Notes under the pieces: generated by a model
What the model was told of the DNA's origin: nothing
The model's database searches: none
Seen by the model: the letters and a program-made list of their open reading frames with translations, nothing else
Shown: positions 50,313 through 58,948 of the stretch, piece after piece
Layout: each line of letters begins with the position of its first letter
Position numbering within the stretch: position 1 is the first letter of the stretch
Made by a program: the position numbers and the translations under genes
From: Virgisporangium aliadipatigenens
GTDB taxonomy: Bacteria > Actinomycetota > Actinomycetes > Mycobacteriales > Micromonosporaceae
Length of the DNA: 64,000 nt
NCBI RefSeq assembly: GCF_016863615.1
Contig: NZ_BOPF01000002.1
Coordinates: 1 to 64,000, forward strand
Reading direction: 5' to 3'

Positions 50313-51068
50313 TCAGTCCCACCAGAACCTCCACCCGTCCGCGTCGACCAGACGGTCGGCGTAGGCGGCGAGGGTGTACGGAGACGCGCTCTGCCACACG
50401 TTGTCCGGGCAGAACGCGAAGTGCTCCGCCGCCACCCGCAGCGCCGCCGCCCGGTCCCGAGGCGGCTCCGCCACGCTCACGTACAGCGTGGCCGCGCCGG
50501 CGCCGAGCACCCGGATCCCGAAGCGCCGCTCCCAGTCCCGCAGAACGGCCGCGATCTCGCCGGTGTCCGTGTAGTTCGCCGGGCCGGTCCAGCCCGCCAC
50601 GACCAGGGCCTCGGGGCCGCTGCCCGCCGGCACCAGCGCCAGCCGCCATGGTTCCTCGACGAGCAGCCGCGCGGCGTACCCGGCGGCGTGCGCCTCGGGG
50701 TCCCGGCCGACCGGCGGGGCCGCCGCGAGCCCGGGCCACCCCGCCCCGAACGGCGCCGTCACGTCGCGCCGCGCGTCGGGGGAGAGCATGTCGTCCTCGT
50801 CGACGCGGGTGTGGTCGTGCCACCACGCGGCCAGCAGGCCGGCGGGGTCGTGGCGGGCCGGGTCGGTGGGGTCGCCGGGTCTCAGTTCCTCGGCCCACGG
50901 GTCGTTGTCGAGGTGCGGGTCCTCGGCGATGAGCAGCGGCCACAGGCCCGTGTCGGGCTGGACGGCGCGCAGCCGGGCCCACAGGGCGAACGGCACGGGA
51001 TCGGTGCTGAGCCACAGCTTCGGGTGGGTGCTCTTGCCGGGCGGGAGGTCGAGACCGTCGAGGTGCAC
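50313..51068 (-). CDS. DUF4253 domain protein
   Basis: 251 residues from GTG. Conserved C-terminal DUF4253 block: RFGIRVLGAGAATLYVSV, RAAALRVAAEHFAFCPDNVWQSA, LAAYADRLVDADGWRFWWD. N-terminal part (HPKLWLSTDPVP, ALWARLRAVQPDTGLWPLLI) is typical of SMI1-like companions of this family. Function unknown. Divergent from the GNAT gene over 48 bp. Confidence 0.83.
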   Translation of the reverse strand: MHLDGLDLPPGKSTHPKLWLSTDPVPFALWARLRAVQPDTGLWPLLIAEDPHLDNDPWAEELRPGDPTDPARHDPAGLLAAWWHDHTRVDEDDMLSPDARRDVTAPFGAGWPGLAAAPPVGRDPEAHAAGYAARLLVEEPWRLALVPAGSGPEALVVAGWTGPANYTDTGEIAAVLRDWERRFGIRVLGAGAATLYVSVAEPPRDRAAALRVAAEHFAFCPDNVWQSASPYTLAAYADRLVDADGWRFWWD

Positions 51069-51116
51069 CGGAGCACTTTAGACCCACGGTTTCCGATCCT
51101 GTGCGGTAATGGTGCG

Positions 51117-51662
51117 ATGACCGCTCTCGTGCTGCCCGCTGTGGAGTTTCACGCGTCGTTTCTGGGCGCGATGGCGGAGTTCCAGGCGGAGGGCCGGGGG
51201 TCGGCCGACGACCTGACGATGATCGGCGACGAGATCCGCGAGCACGCTCCACTGTGGACATCGCCGGACGCGTTCCGCGGCTACGTGCTGGGGCTGCGGG
51301 CGCAGGCCCTGGAGGAGACGCCGCGTCCGGAGTGGATGGTGCCGGACACCACGCTCTGGTGGGTCGACGGCGTGGTGTATCTGGGGCGGGTGTCGATCCG
51401 GCACCGCCTCAGCGAGCGGCTGCGCCTCGTCGGCGGCCACATCGGATACGACGTGCGCCCGTCGGCCCGCCGGCGCGGGCACGCGACCGCGATGCTGCGC
51501 GCCGCGTTGCCCGTCGCGCGAGGGCTCGGGATCGACTCGGCGCTGGTGACGTGCGACGTCACCAACGTGGCCTCGCGCAGGGTGATCGAGGCCAACGGCG
51601 GCGTGCTCGAGGACGAGCGGGAGGGGACGCTGCGCTACTGGGTCAGCACGTCGCCCAGGTAG
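51117..51662 (+). CDS. GNAT-family N-acetyltransferase
   Basis: 181 residues. Acetyl-CoA-binding motif VGGHIGYDVRPSARRRGHATAML with the R-x-x-G-x-A loop, then ALVTCDVTNVASRRVIEANGG. The N-terminal half (AEFQAEGRGSADDLTMIGDE) is a variable extension. Its 3' end overlaps the convergent gene by 28 bp. Leaderless start likely (TAATGG at 51106-51111). Substrate unknown. Confidence 0.87.
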   Translation: MTALVLPAVEFHASFLGAMAEFQAEGRGSADDLTMIGDEIREHAPLWTSPDAFRGYVLGLRAQALEETPRPEWMVPDTTLWWVDGVVYLGRVSIRHRLSERLRLVGGHIGYDVRPSARRRGHATAMLRAALPVARGLGIDSALVTCDVTNVASRRVIEANGGVLEDEREGTLRYWVSTSPR

Positions 51663-52090
51663 CCGTCGATGTCGGGTCCGGCCGGGTTGGCGAGCACCCG
51701 CCGGTGCCAGGCCGCCGCCTCGTGGGCGGTGACCGCGAGTTCCGAGGTGCCGCCGATCGTCGCGGTCGCGAGCAGTTCCAGACTCTGGGGGAACCCGGGA
51801 AGCGCCGCGAACGACCGCTGATACAACTCGTCCGGGCGGACCCACCAGTTGACCTGGGCCAGCAGGCGGCACGCGGAGACCTCGACCACGAGGAAGCCCA
51901 CGCCGTACGCGCCCTCGCGGTCGGGTCGCTCGGGGAGCACCTCCACGGCCCGCCGCCGAGCCTGTGCCAGTAGCCCGGACGGGGGCCGGAACCCGGGTGA
52001 CACCCAGTACGTCTTGAGCCGCCAACCGTCCACATCGGACGTGCCGAGGAAACGGGGCCGCGTCGCGTGCAGGACCGCCGGCGTGCTCAT
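51635..52090 (-). CDS. Conserved protein of unknown function, aminotransferase partner
   Basis: 151 residues; ATG shares one base with the aminotransferase stop (TGATG). Contains VDGWRLKTYWVSPGF, EGAYGVGFLVVEVSACRLLAQVNWWVRPDEL, SLELLATATIGGTSELAVTAHEAAAWHRRVL. Looks like a compact alpha+beta protein. I do not recognise a family. Coupled translation with a PLP enzyme suggests a shared pathway step or an accessory subunit. Confidence 0.65.
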   Translation of the reverse strand: MSTPAVLHATRPRFLGTSDVDGWRLKTYWVSPGFRPPSGLLAQARRRAVEVLPERPDREGAYGVGFLVVEVSACRLLAQVNWWVRPDELYQRSFAALPGFPQSLELLATATIGGTSELAVTAHEAAAWHRRVLANPAGPDIDGYLGDVLTQ

Positions 52091-53313
52091 CAGCGCGCCG
52101 CCACTGCCGCGTGACTGTGGCTGGCCGGGCGCCGGGAGCGGTACGCGGTCAGCGAGGGGAGCTGGGCCGGCGGGCCGAGCGGGTCGTTGATCTCCCGCGC
52201 GTAGCTCGCCATGCCGTCGATGAGGCGGTCGACGTCGCGTTCGGGGCGCACCACGAGCCGCAGGTACTGGCTGGTCATCCCGAGCTTGTTGCCGCACTCG
52301 CGCACGTACACGCCGTGCTGGCTGATGAGGTGGTCGCGCATCTCGACGCCGTGCCAGCCCGGGGGCACCTTGATGAGGATGAAGTTGCCCTGGGAGGGGA
52401 AGACCGTCAGGCCGGGCACCCGCAGCAGCTTCTCGAACATGATCATCCGGTCGCGGGACAGCAGGCGGAGGCTCTCCAGGTAGTCCTGCTCGTAGTCCTT
52501 GATCATGTAGACCACGGCCTCGGCGAGGGAGTTCAGGTTCCACTTTGGCAGCGCCTTGCCGATCTTGCCGGCGATCGACGGGTTGGCGATCATGTAGCCG
52601 AACCGGATGCCGTGCAGCCCGAAGTTCTTGCCGAGGCTCTTGAGCACCACCACGTTGGGGCGGATCGTGGCGTCCGGCCCCACCGACGGGTAGCGCTCGG
52701 CGTCCACGAAGTCGATGAAGGACTCGTCGATCACCACCAGATCCAGGTCGAGCAGCTGGTCGCAGAAGCGCAGCACGTCGCGGCGCGGCACGAAATTGCC
52801 GTCCGGGTTGTTGACGTTGCACAGCACCGCGACGCGCGAACCGCGGGCCCGGATGAACCGCACGTAGTGATCCAGGTTGAGCGCGTAGTTGTCGGCCTCC
52901 TGCAGCGGATACATGTCGACCCGCTTGCCCGTCTCCATCGGCTGATCCGTCCACCGGCCGAACGTCGGGATCGGCACCGCGATGCTCTCCTTGACGAGCA
53001 GGTGGTCGATCCAGGTGATGAGTTCGGTCGAACCGTTGGACATCGCCACCGTCTGCGGGTGCAGCCCCAGGACGCTGCACAGCTGCTTGGTGATGGTGGT
53101 GGAGTCGCTCGGGTAGTACTTGAGGATGTCCTTCAGGCTGTCGGCCAGCTTGTCGAACATCTCCGGGGTGGGGAAGTACGGGTTGCAGGGGATGCAGAAG
53201 TCCACCAGGTTCGCGTCCTTGGCGTCGGCACCCATGCTGCGCGCCAGCGCGAAGTACGAAGGGCTGTGTGAACCCGAGCGCAACAGGCTTGTGTCTACCG
53301 ATCCGTGCGGCAC
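52090..53313 (-). CDS. PLP-dependent class I/II aminotransferase, HisC/CobD-like
   Basis: 407 residues; GTG start behind GGAGG. Fold-type I with N-terminal YFPTPEMFDKLADSLKDILKYYPS, substrate region NGSTELITWIDHLL, CNVNNPDGNFVPR, the Asp-containing VVIDESFIDF and the PLP-lysine motif KSLGKNFGLHGIRFGY. It resembles histidinol-phosphate aminotransferases and threonine-phosphate decarboxylases. No histidine or cobalamin genes are near, so the substrate is open. A distinctive C-terminal tail (SRRPASHSHAAVAAR) is not part of the fold. Confidence 0.85.
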   Translation of the reverse strand: MPHGSVDTSLLRSGSHSPSYFALARSMGADAKDANLVDFCIPCNPYFPTPEMFDKLADSLKDILKYYPSDSTTITKQLCSVLGLHPQTVAMSNGSTELITWIDHLLVKESIAVPIPTFGRWTDQPMETGKRVDMYPLQEADNYALNLDHYVRFIRARGSRVAVLCNVNNPDGNFVPRRDVLRFCDQLLDLDLVVIDESFIDFVDAERYPSVGPDATIRPNVVVLKSLGKNFGLHGIRFGYMIANPSIAGKIGKALPKWNLNSLAEAVVYMIKDYEQDYLESLRLLSRDRMIMFEKLLRVPGLTVFPSQGNFILIKVPPGWHGVEMRDHLISQHGVYVRECGNKLGMTSQYLRLVVRPERDVDRLIDGMASYAREINDPLGPPAQLPSLTAYRSRRPASHSHAAVAAR

Positions 53314-53530
53314 TGAAATCCTCCAGGGGGTCAGCCCTCTAATTCGCCACCACGAGGTACGCACGGATCGACGCAACGCGACGTAACGAGACCGAAACTT
53401 GGGCCGTTCCTAAGGTTGATCTTAAGCTGTGCGTCCGCTGTGGAAGTGTGCGAACCGTTGCGCGACTGGCACTTGCACAGGTGGATCGAGCCCTATCATC
53501 GGGCGGGTGTTCACGGGGAGATTTAAGTTG
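53314..53530. promoter_or_regulatory. Divergent promoter region, aminotransferase and laminarinase
   Basis: 217 bp. Plus-strand promoter candidate: TTGCAC (53473-53478) and TATCAT (53494-53499), 15-bp spacer, about 32 nt before the GH16 ATG. A taag-gttgat-ctta palindrome lies near 53417-53430. I see no riboswitch or leader structure in front of the aminotransferase. Confidence 0.5.
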
Positions 53531-54844
53531 ATGAGATCGCGCGGGCTCGCCGCCGCGGTCGTCGGGACGTGCCTGCTGGGCTCGGCGGTGCCGGCCTCGG
53601 GTGCCGACACCGGGCCGGTGGCGCCCGTCGCCGACACGACGTTCACGCAGGTGAGCGCCGACGGGGACAACTCGACGAAGACGACGCTGGCGACCTGCCC
53701 GCAGCTGTGCGACGGCAACGCGGACGGCCGCCGCGACGCGGTGCTGGAGTTCGGCGTCACGGGGGTGCCCGCCGGCGCGCGGGTCACCCGGGCCGTGCTG
53801 GAGCTGTACTCGTGGAACGCCTACGCGGCAACGGTCACCGCCTACGCCGCCACGGGCACGGCGGCCGACCCGGGCACCTGGGCGGCCCGGCCCGCGCTCG
53901 GCGGCGCCCTGGCCACCCGCACGGCCGTCACCGCCGGGTACAACGCCTTCGACGTGACCGCGGCCGTGACCGGCAACGGCACGAAGACGTTCGCGCTGCT
54001 GCAGGAGACCTACAACACGCGGGTGTACTGGGCGTCGAAGGAGAACGCGAGCGCCGCGATCCGCCCGCGGCTCACCGTCACCTACGGCGCGCCGGGCGGG
54101 GACTGGCAGCTCGTGTGGGAGGACAACTTCGACGGCCCCACACTGGACACCGCCAAGTGGACCGCCCGCCCGCTGGACTACCTCGACTTCGACAAGGCGT
54201 GCATCACCGACCGCCCGCAGAACGTCTTCGTCAGCGGCGGCAACCTGACCCTCCGCGCCCAGCGGGAGCGCCTCACCTGCTGGAGCGAGACGAACGACTA
54301 CACGACCGCGTACCTCGACACGATCGGCAAGGCGACGTTCGGCTACGGCCGCTTCGAGACCCGTGCGAAGTCACCCGGCACGCCGACCGGTTCGAAGGGC
54401 CTGTGGCCGGCGTTCTGGCTGCGGCGCTCGTCGGTGGCCGGCGGCGGCGACCCGAACGACGGCAACGGCGAGCTGGACGTGATGGAACTGCCCGGCGGCG
54501 CGCAGTACTACGACAGGAGCACCACCGCCGTGTTCCAGAAGTACAGCCCCCAGGTCAAGAACGACTACCGGGTGCCGTGGCCGGCCGGCACCTATCCCGG
54601 CGACGGGTTCCACGTGTACGCGGCCGAGTGGGAGCCGGGCGTCATCCGCTTCTACGTCGACGACCGTCTGGTGTGGACGGTCGACCCGACGAACACCCCC
54701 TGGTTCGGCGACGTGTTCAACGGCGACGCGCGCTACCACCTGCGGCTGACGTTCCACGTCGGCGGCTGGCTCGGCGACCCGGACGCGACGACGCTCCTGC
54801 CGGCCGACTTCGTCGTCGACTACGTGCGGGTGTATCAGCGCTGA
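53531..54844 (+). CDS. Secreted GH16 endo-beta-glucanase (laminarinase) with DNRLRE module
   Basis: 437 residues. Signal peptide (LAAAVVGTCLLGSAVPASGA), an N-terminal DNRLRE/CBM96-like beta-sandwich (ADTTFTQVSADGDNSTKTTL, VLEFGVTGVPAGARVTRAVLELY), and a GH16 domain with the catalytic ELDVME (two Glu) in GELDVMELPG, plus GLWPAFWL. Likely cleaves beta-1,3-glucans. ATG chosen with GGAG 10 nt upstream. Followed on the same strand by the micro-peptide/TPR pair, 102 bp away. Confidence 0.9.
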   Translation: MRSRGLAAAVVGTCLLGSAVPASGADTGPVAPVADTTFTQVSADGDNSTKTTLATCPQLCDGNADGRRDAVLEFGVTGVPAGARVTRAVLELYSWNAYAATVTAYAATGTAADPGTWAARPALGGALATRTAVTAGYNAFDVTAAVTGNGTKTFALLQETYNTRVYWASKENASAAIRPRLTVTYGAPGGDWQLVWEDNFDGPTLDTAKWTARPLDYLDFDKACITDRPQNVFVSGGNLTLRAQRERLTCWSETNDYTTAYLDTIGKATFGYGRFETRAKSPGTPTGSKGLWPAFWLRRSSVAGGGDPNDGNGELDVMELPGGAQYYDRSTTAVFQKYSPQVKNDYRVPWPAGTYPGDGFHVYAAEWEPGVIRFYVDDRLVWTVDPTNTPWFGDVFNGDARYHLRLTFHVGGWLGDPDATTLLPADFVVDYVRVYQR

Positions 54845-54946
54845 CGCGCCGTGTCGCGGGGGATTCATGGAACGGGATGGAACGCCCTGTCGGCGGGGGC
54901 TGTCGCGCACCGGGCGCGGCACGATCCGTGGTCGAGAGGGAACGCC

Positions 54947-55075
54947 ATGCGGGTGAAGCGGTGGATCGCCGTCGTCCTGGGGACGCTGGCGGCGGCCCTG
55001 GTGAGCGGCGCCGGACCGGCGTCGGCGGAGGTCGTGGAACGCGTCGCCACCAACCACAACCAGGTTCTTCTGTGA
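54947..55075 (+). CDS. 42-residue secreted micro-peptide, coupled to TPR gene
   Basis: ATG with GAGAGGGAA upstream. The product is 42 residues: basic start (MRVKRW), hydrophobic core (IAVVLGTLAAALVSGAG), and an A-S-A type cleavage site, leaving the 15-residue peptide EVVERVATNHNQVLL. Its TGA overlaps the GTG of the TPR gene (GTGA, 55072-55075). The size, secretion signal and fusion to a TPR gene resemble Phr pheromone genes of Bacillus; gene order is the reverse. A chance overlap of a short frame cannot be excluded, but the ribosome-binding site and clean signal peptide argue for a real gene. Confidence 0.65.
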   Translation: MRVKRWIAVVLGTLAAALVSGAGPASAEVVERVATNHNQVLL

Positions 55076-55905
55076 CGTTGTCGCTGGAGGGCACGTTGTC
55101 CGACGAGGGCCTGCGCGCCGGACTGGCGCAGGCGCGCCGGCGGATCCGGGAGGGCGCCTACCCCGAGGCGGGCGCCCTCCTGCGGCACGCGCTCGCCGAG
55201 GCGGAGGCGCGGCTCGGCCCCGACCATCCGGCGCTGGTGCCGGCCCTGAACGAGTGCGGCATCCTCGGCAAGTACACCGGCGACTTCGAGGCGGCCGAGT
55301 TCGCCTACCTGCGGGCGCTGTCCATCGACGAACGCCACGGCGGCGCGGACCCCGCCGTGGCGGCCGGCATCCTGCACAACCTGGGCGGCCTCGCGCACGC
55401 CCGGGGCGACGCGGCGGCCGCGCAGGAGTGGGCCCGGCGGGGCCTGGCCGTGCGCACCTCCACCGCCGTCGACCCGCTGCTGGTGGCGGCCGACCACGCG
55501 GCGTTGGCGGCGATCCTGGTGGACCTCGGCAAGGCCGCGGAGGCGCGGGCCGTCCTGTGGGGCGTGCTGGCCGTGTACCGCCAGGACCCGCGCCGGCACC
55601 GCTACGAGATCGCGGCGACGCTGCACAACCTCGGCGCGCTGCAGTTCCGCACCGGGGACGCGGCCGGCGCGGCGATCACGCTGCGGCGCGCCCTGCGGAT
55701 GAAGCGTGCGGCGCTCGGCCGGCGCCACCCGGACCTCGGCGTCACGCTCTACAACCTGGCCCGCTGCCTGCAGGAACAGGGGCGGCTGCGCGCCGCGCGG
55801 CGTTACACGCGGCGCGCACTGTCCATCTTGGAGGGTGTGGTCGCGGAGGATCATCCGACGCTGGCCGCGTGCCGGCGCCGGACGGCCGCCCTGCGCGGAC
55901 TCTGA
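55072..55905 (+). CDS. TPR protein, kinesin-light-chain type, putative peptide receptor
   Basis: 277 residues from the GTG inside the micro-peptide stop. Almost entirely tetratricopeptide repeats of the KLC type (LGPDHPALVPALNECGILGK, DFEAAEFAYLRALSIDERHG, AAGILHNLGGLAHARGDAAA, IAATLHNLGALQFRTGDAAG, LGVTLYNLARCLQEQGRLRA), about six units, with no HTH, kinase or NTPase. Such arrays bind peptides or proteins; in the RRNPP family they bind secreted peptides. Followed by a strong bidirectional terminator. Whether it is an intracellular peptide receptor is inference. Confidence 0.85.
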   Translation: MTLSLEGTLSDEGLRAGLAQARRRIREGAYPEAGALLRHALAEAEARLGPDHPALVPALNECGILGKYTGDFEAAEFAYLRALSIDERHGGADPAVAAGILHNLGGLAHARGDAAAAQEWARRGLAVRTSTAVDPLLVAADHAALAAILVDLGKAAEARAVLWGVLAVYRQDPRRHRYEIAATLHNLGALQFRTGDAAGAAITLRRALRMKRAALGRRHPDLGVTLYNLARCLQEQGRLRAARRYTRRALSILEGVVAEDHPTLAACRRRTAALRGL

Positions 55906-55941
55906 ACGGCCACCGCTGCATCATCGCGTACACGGGCGGCG

Positions 55942-55980
55942 CCCCGGACCGGGAGCAGTGCGTACTTTCCCGGTCCGGGG
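55942..55980. terminator. Bidirectional terminator
   Basis: ccccggaccggg (55942-55953) and cccggtccgggg (55969-55980), perfect 12-bp stem, 15-nt loop, between the TPR gene and the convergent GH16 gene. Confidence 0.8.
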
Positions 55981-55986
55981 GTCCGG

Positions 55987-57186
55987 TCAGCAGCGGCCGA
56001 GGTCCTCCCACTGCTGGGTCCAGCCCGGTTCGGAGCCCTGGGTCCACCAGCGGGCCCGCCACAGGTGCTTGCCCTGGCCCGACGGTGCGCCGTTCGGGTC
56101 GCCGTTGGCGCTCTTCTCGTGCTTCACCAGCGCGCCGGTGTTGTACTGGGCGCTGATCGACCACTCGGGGGCGTTGTTGCATCCGGTGGCCGGCGGCTGG
56201 GACGTCGGCGGGTTGGACGGCGACGGCGGGGTCGAGGTCGCCGGCGGGTTCGTCGGCGTGGTGCACGGGCCGGCCGAGTCGACGGTGTCGGTGAAGGCGT
56301 TCCCGGCGGCGCGGTAGGAGCTGACCTGGCCGGTCATCTGTGCCGGGCTGAGCACGGAGTTCTTGGCGAACAGCACCCAGTCGACCTGCTGGATGTAGGT
56401 GCTGAGGCCGCCGCTGTGCGTCGCCAGGTCGATGAACCAGAGGTTCCAGTTGATGGTCATCGTCTGGCGCGGGTAGTACTTGCCGGAGTGGTCGCCGACC
56501 TGCACGCCGTCGATCCAGTACACGACGTGCCCGTTGGCCACCTGCACCACGAGGTCGTGCCAGCCGTCGAGGCTGCGCCGCTGCTCGGAGTGCACGTTGT
56601 CGGCGAACCAGGGCTCGTTGCGGTAGGTGTACCAGGTGGTCTGGTAGTTGATCGGGCCGGTCTCGCCCCAGCCGCCGTTCGGCAGGTACTCGGAGACGTC
56701 GAGTTCGCTGTACGTCGGGTCGAGGTCGTAGGCGAGCGGGCTGATGGTGAAGAACGTCTCGTTGATGTGGTCGCCGTCGGAGCCTGCGACCGGCGTGTCG
56801 GTGAAGCGCACCCGGCTGGCGTAGGTGCCCTCCTTGTAGCGCTTCTGCGCGCTGAACAGTTCGGCGTGGTTGGTGCCGGCGCCGGTGCCGTCCGTGGAGG
56901 CGGTCAGCTGCATCACCTTCTGCCCGCCGTTGGTGGGGAAGGTGATGTTGTTCGGCGACCAGGTCGCGCCGGGCACGCCGGGGCCGCCCGCGTTCGCGCG
57001 CGCGATCCAGCCGTGGGCCGAGAGGTTGGGGTCGCTGGAGGAGGAGTAGGAGAAGTCGTCGAAGAGGTAGCCGCAGTTCTCGGCGGCGGCGTTCGCGTTG
57101 CCGGTGCTCGCGGCGACGATCGCGGCCGTGCCGGCGACCAGCGCCGCCGACAGTGGCGCTATCCATCGATACTTACGGATGTTCAC
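55987..57186 (-). CDS. Secreted GH16 glycosidase with chitin-binding type-3 domain
   Basis: 399 residues from GTG, behind GGGAGG. Signal peptide (IAPLSAALVAGTAAIVAASTGNANA). A GH16 domain with ELDVSE (catalytic Glu pair) in SELDVSEYLPNGG and GYLFDDFSYSSS. A Thr/Pro-rich linker (about residues 310-340) and a C-terminal ChtBD3/CBM5-12: NTGALVKHEKSANG and ARWWTQGSEPG. A beta-glucan or chitin-associated hydrolase fits. It is on the same strand and 35 bp downstream of the sugar ABC operon, so it likely shares its regulation. Confidence 0.9.
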   Translation of the reverse strand: MNIRKYRWIAPLSAALVAGTAAIVAASTGNANAAAENCGYLFDDFSYSSSSDPNLSAHGWIARANAGGPGVPGATWSPNNITFPTNGGQKVMQLTASTDGTGAGTNHAELFSAQKRYKEGTYASRVRFTDTPVAGSDGDHINETFFTISPLAYDLDPTYSELDVSEYLPNGGWGETGPINYQTTWYTYRNEPWFADNVHSEQRRSLDGWHDLVVQVANGHVVYWIDGVQVGDHSGKYYPRQTMTINWNLWFIDLATHSGGLSTYIQQVDWVLFAKNSVLSPAQMTGQVSSYRAAGNAFTDTVDSAGPCTTPTNPPATSTPPSPSNPPTSQPPATGCNNAPEWSISAQYNTGALVKHEKSANGDPNGAPSGQGKHLWRARWWTQGSEPGWTQQWEDLGRC

Positions 57187-57221
57187 GGGCGAGGGCCTCC
57201 CTTGGTGAGAACGGTGAAGCT

Positions 57222-58043
57222 TTAACGAACTGCGCCGGTTGTCATGCCGGCGCGGATGTGCCGCTGGAAAGCGACATAGGCGACGAGCACCGGAATCATC
57301 GCGATGGTGAGTCCGGCGAAGAGCCCGCTCCAGTCGCTGCGGTAGCCCTGGCTGACCGACAGTGCGGCCAGCCCCTGTGCCAGGACGTACCGGTCGGGAT
57401 CGGAGTTGAGGACCAGCGGGAGCAGATACTGGTTCCACAGCCCGAGGAAGTTGAAGATGCCCACGGCCACCAGACCGGGGCGGGCCATCGGGAGCATGAT
57501 GCGGAAGAAGACCGCCCCGTGGCCGCAGCCGTCGAGGAAGGCCGCCTCCGCGATCGACGACGGCAGCGTGCGGAAGAACGCGTGCAGGAAGAACACGGTG
57601 AACGGCACCGCGTACGCCGCGTACACCAGGATCAGGCCGGCATACGTGTCGAGCAGGTGCAGTTGCTTCACGACGAAGAAGAGCGGCACCAGTGCGAGGA
57701 ACACCGGGAAGAACATCGCGGCGACGAACGTGTGGTACACGAGCCGGTTGCCCGGGAACTCGTACCGCGCGAGCGCGTAGGCGACCAGCGCGCCGAGCAG
57801 CATCGTGAGCACCAGCGCCCCGCCGACGACGATCGCGGAGTTGAGGAAGTAGCGGCCGATGTCGGCCTCGTTCCACGCGCGGGACCAGTTCGTCCACTGT
57901 GGATGTTGCGGTATCGACCAAGGCGCGGTGAGGATTTCGTGGTCACTCTTGAACGAGCTCAACACGGCCCACAGCAGGGGAAGCGCGGTCACCACGCCCC
58001 ACGCCAACATGGCGGCGTGCGCCAAGCCACGGGAGATCCTCAT
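57222..58043 (-). CDS. Sugar ABC transporter permease (NgcG/MalG type)
   Basis: 273 residues; ATG overlaps the preceding permease's stop (ATGA). MalG-type fold: EAAFLDGCGHGAVFFRIMLPMARPGLVAVG is the EAA loop. Six helices. With the NgcF-type permease it forms the channel for the sugar bound by the NgcE-like lipoprotein. Confidence 0.9.
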   Translation of the reverse strand: MRISRGLAHAAMLAWGVVTALPLLWAVLSSFKSDHEILTAPWSIPQHPQWTNWSRAWNEADIGRYFLNSAIVVGGALVLTMLLGALVAYALARYEFPGNRLVYHTFVAAMFFPVFLALVPLFFVVKQLHLLDTYAGLILVYAAYAVPFTVFFLHAFFRTLPSSIAEAAFLDGCGHGAVFFRIMLPMARPGLVAVGIFNFLGLWNQYLLPLVLNSDPDRYVLAQGLAALSVSQGYRSDWSGLFAGLTIAMIPVLVAYVAFQRHIRAGMTTGAVR

Positions 58044-58948
58044 GCCAGTTCCAGCCGTTCCTTGCGGCCGGCGCGCAGCGCCAGCACGGCGAGCGTGAGC
58101 GTCGCGAAGAACAGCGCCACCCCCATCGCCGACGCGTAGCCGAACTTCCCGTACGTGAACGCCGTGCGGTACAGCGACAGCCCGATCACCTCGGTCGCGC
58201 CGTCCGGACCGCCGGGGCCGACCGTCATCACCTGCACGACGGCGAACCCGTCCAGCGCCACGATGCCCAGGTACACGAACGCCACCTGCACCGTGTCGCG
58301 CACCAGCGGCAGCGTCAGCCGCCAGAACGTCGCCCACGGGCCGGCCCCGTCCAGCAGCGCGGCCTCGTACAGTTCCTTCGGGATGCCGTCGATCGCGGCG
58401 CTGAACAGCACCAGGTAGAACCCGACCGACGACCACACCAGCACGGCCATGACGGCCCACAGCGCCACCGACGGCTCCGCCAGCCAGCTGCGCGCGAGGC
58501 CGTCCAGCCCGATCCCGCGCAGCGCGCCGTTCAGCAGCCCGTTGGTGGGGTTGTACACGAAGCCCCACAGCACCGCGATGACCACCAGGGACAGCAGCTG
58601 CGGGAAGAAGTACACGATCTGGTACCCGCCCGCGCCCCGGACGGCGGAACGCCCGTCGCGCCCGCCGACGTGCAGCATGCTCGCGAGGAACAGCCCCAAC
58701 GCGACCGTCGCGAGCGGAACGACCACCAGCATCGTGGCGTTGTTGCGCACCGCGTCGAGGAAGAGCGAGTCGGACGCCAGCCGCCGGTAGTTCGACAGCC
58801 CGACGAAGTGCGCGTTGCCGGCCACCCCGGTCCAGTCCGTGAGCGACAGGTAGAACGCCTGGGCGTACGGCGACAGCACGAACACCGCGTGCAGCGCCAA
58901 CGCCGGGAGCAACGCCCAGGCGAGGAACCGGTACCGGCCGTGGCGCAT
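58040..58948 (-). CDS. Sugar ABC transporter permease (NgcF/MalF type)
   Basis: 302 residues; ATG overlaps the binding-protein stop by one base (TGATG). MalF/UgpA-type: EAALLDGAGPWATFWRLTLPLVRDTVQVA is the EAA loop. No ATPase gene is in the operon, so a shared MsiK-type ATPase, as in Streptomyces, is expected elsewhere. Confidence 0.9.
   Translation of the reverse strand: MRHGRYRFLAWALLPALALHAVFVLSPYAQAFYLSLTDWTGVAGNAHFVGLSNYRRLASDSLFLDAVRNNATMLVVVPLATVALGLFLASMLHVGGRDGRSAVRGAGGYQIVYFFPQLLSLVVIAVLWGFVYNPTNGLLNGALRGIGLDGLARSWLAEPSVALWAVMAVLVWSSVGFYLVLFSAAIDGIPKELYEAALLDGAGPWATFWRLTLPLVRDTVQVAFVYLGIVALDGFAVVQVMTVGPGGPDGATEVIGLSLYRTAFTYGKFGYASAMGVALFFATLTLAVLALRAGRKERLELA

Noticed and set aside
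52090-53313. Histidine or cobalamin biosynthesis operon
   Set aside because: A single HisC/CobD-like aminotransferase with an unknown partner; no other pathway gene is in the window.
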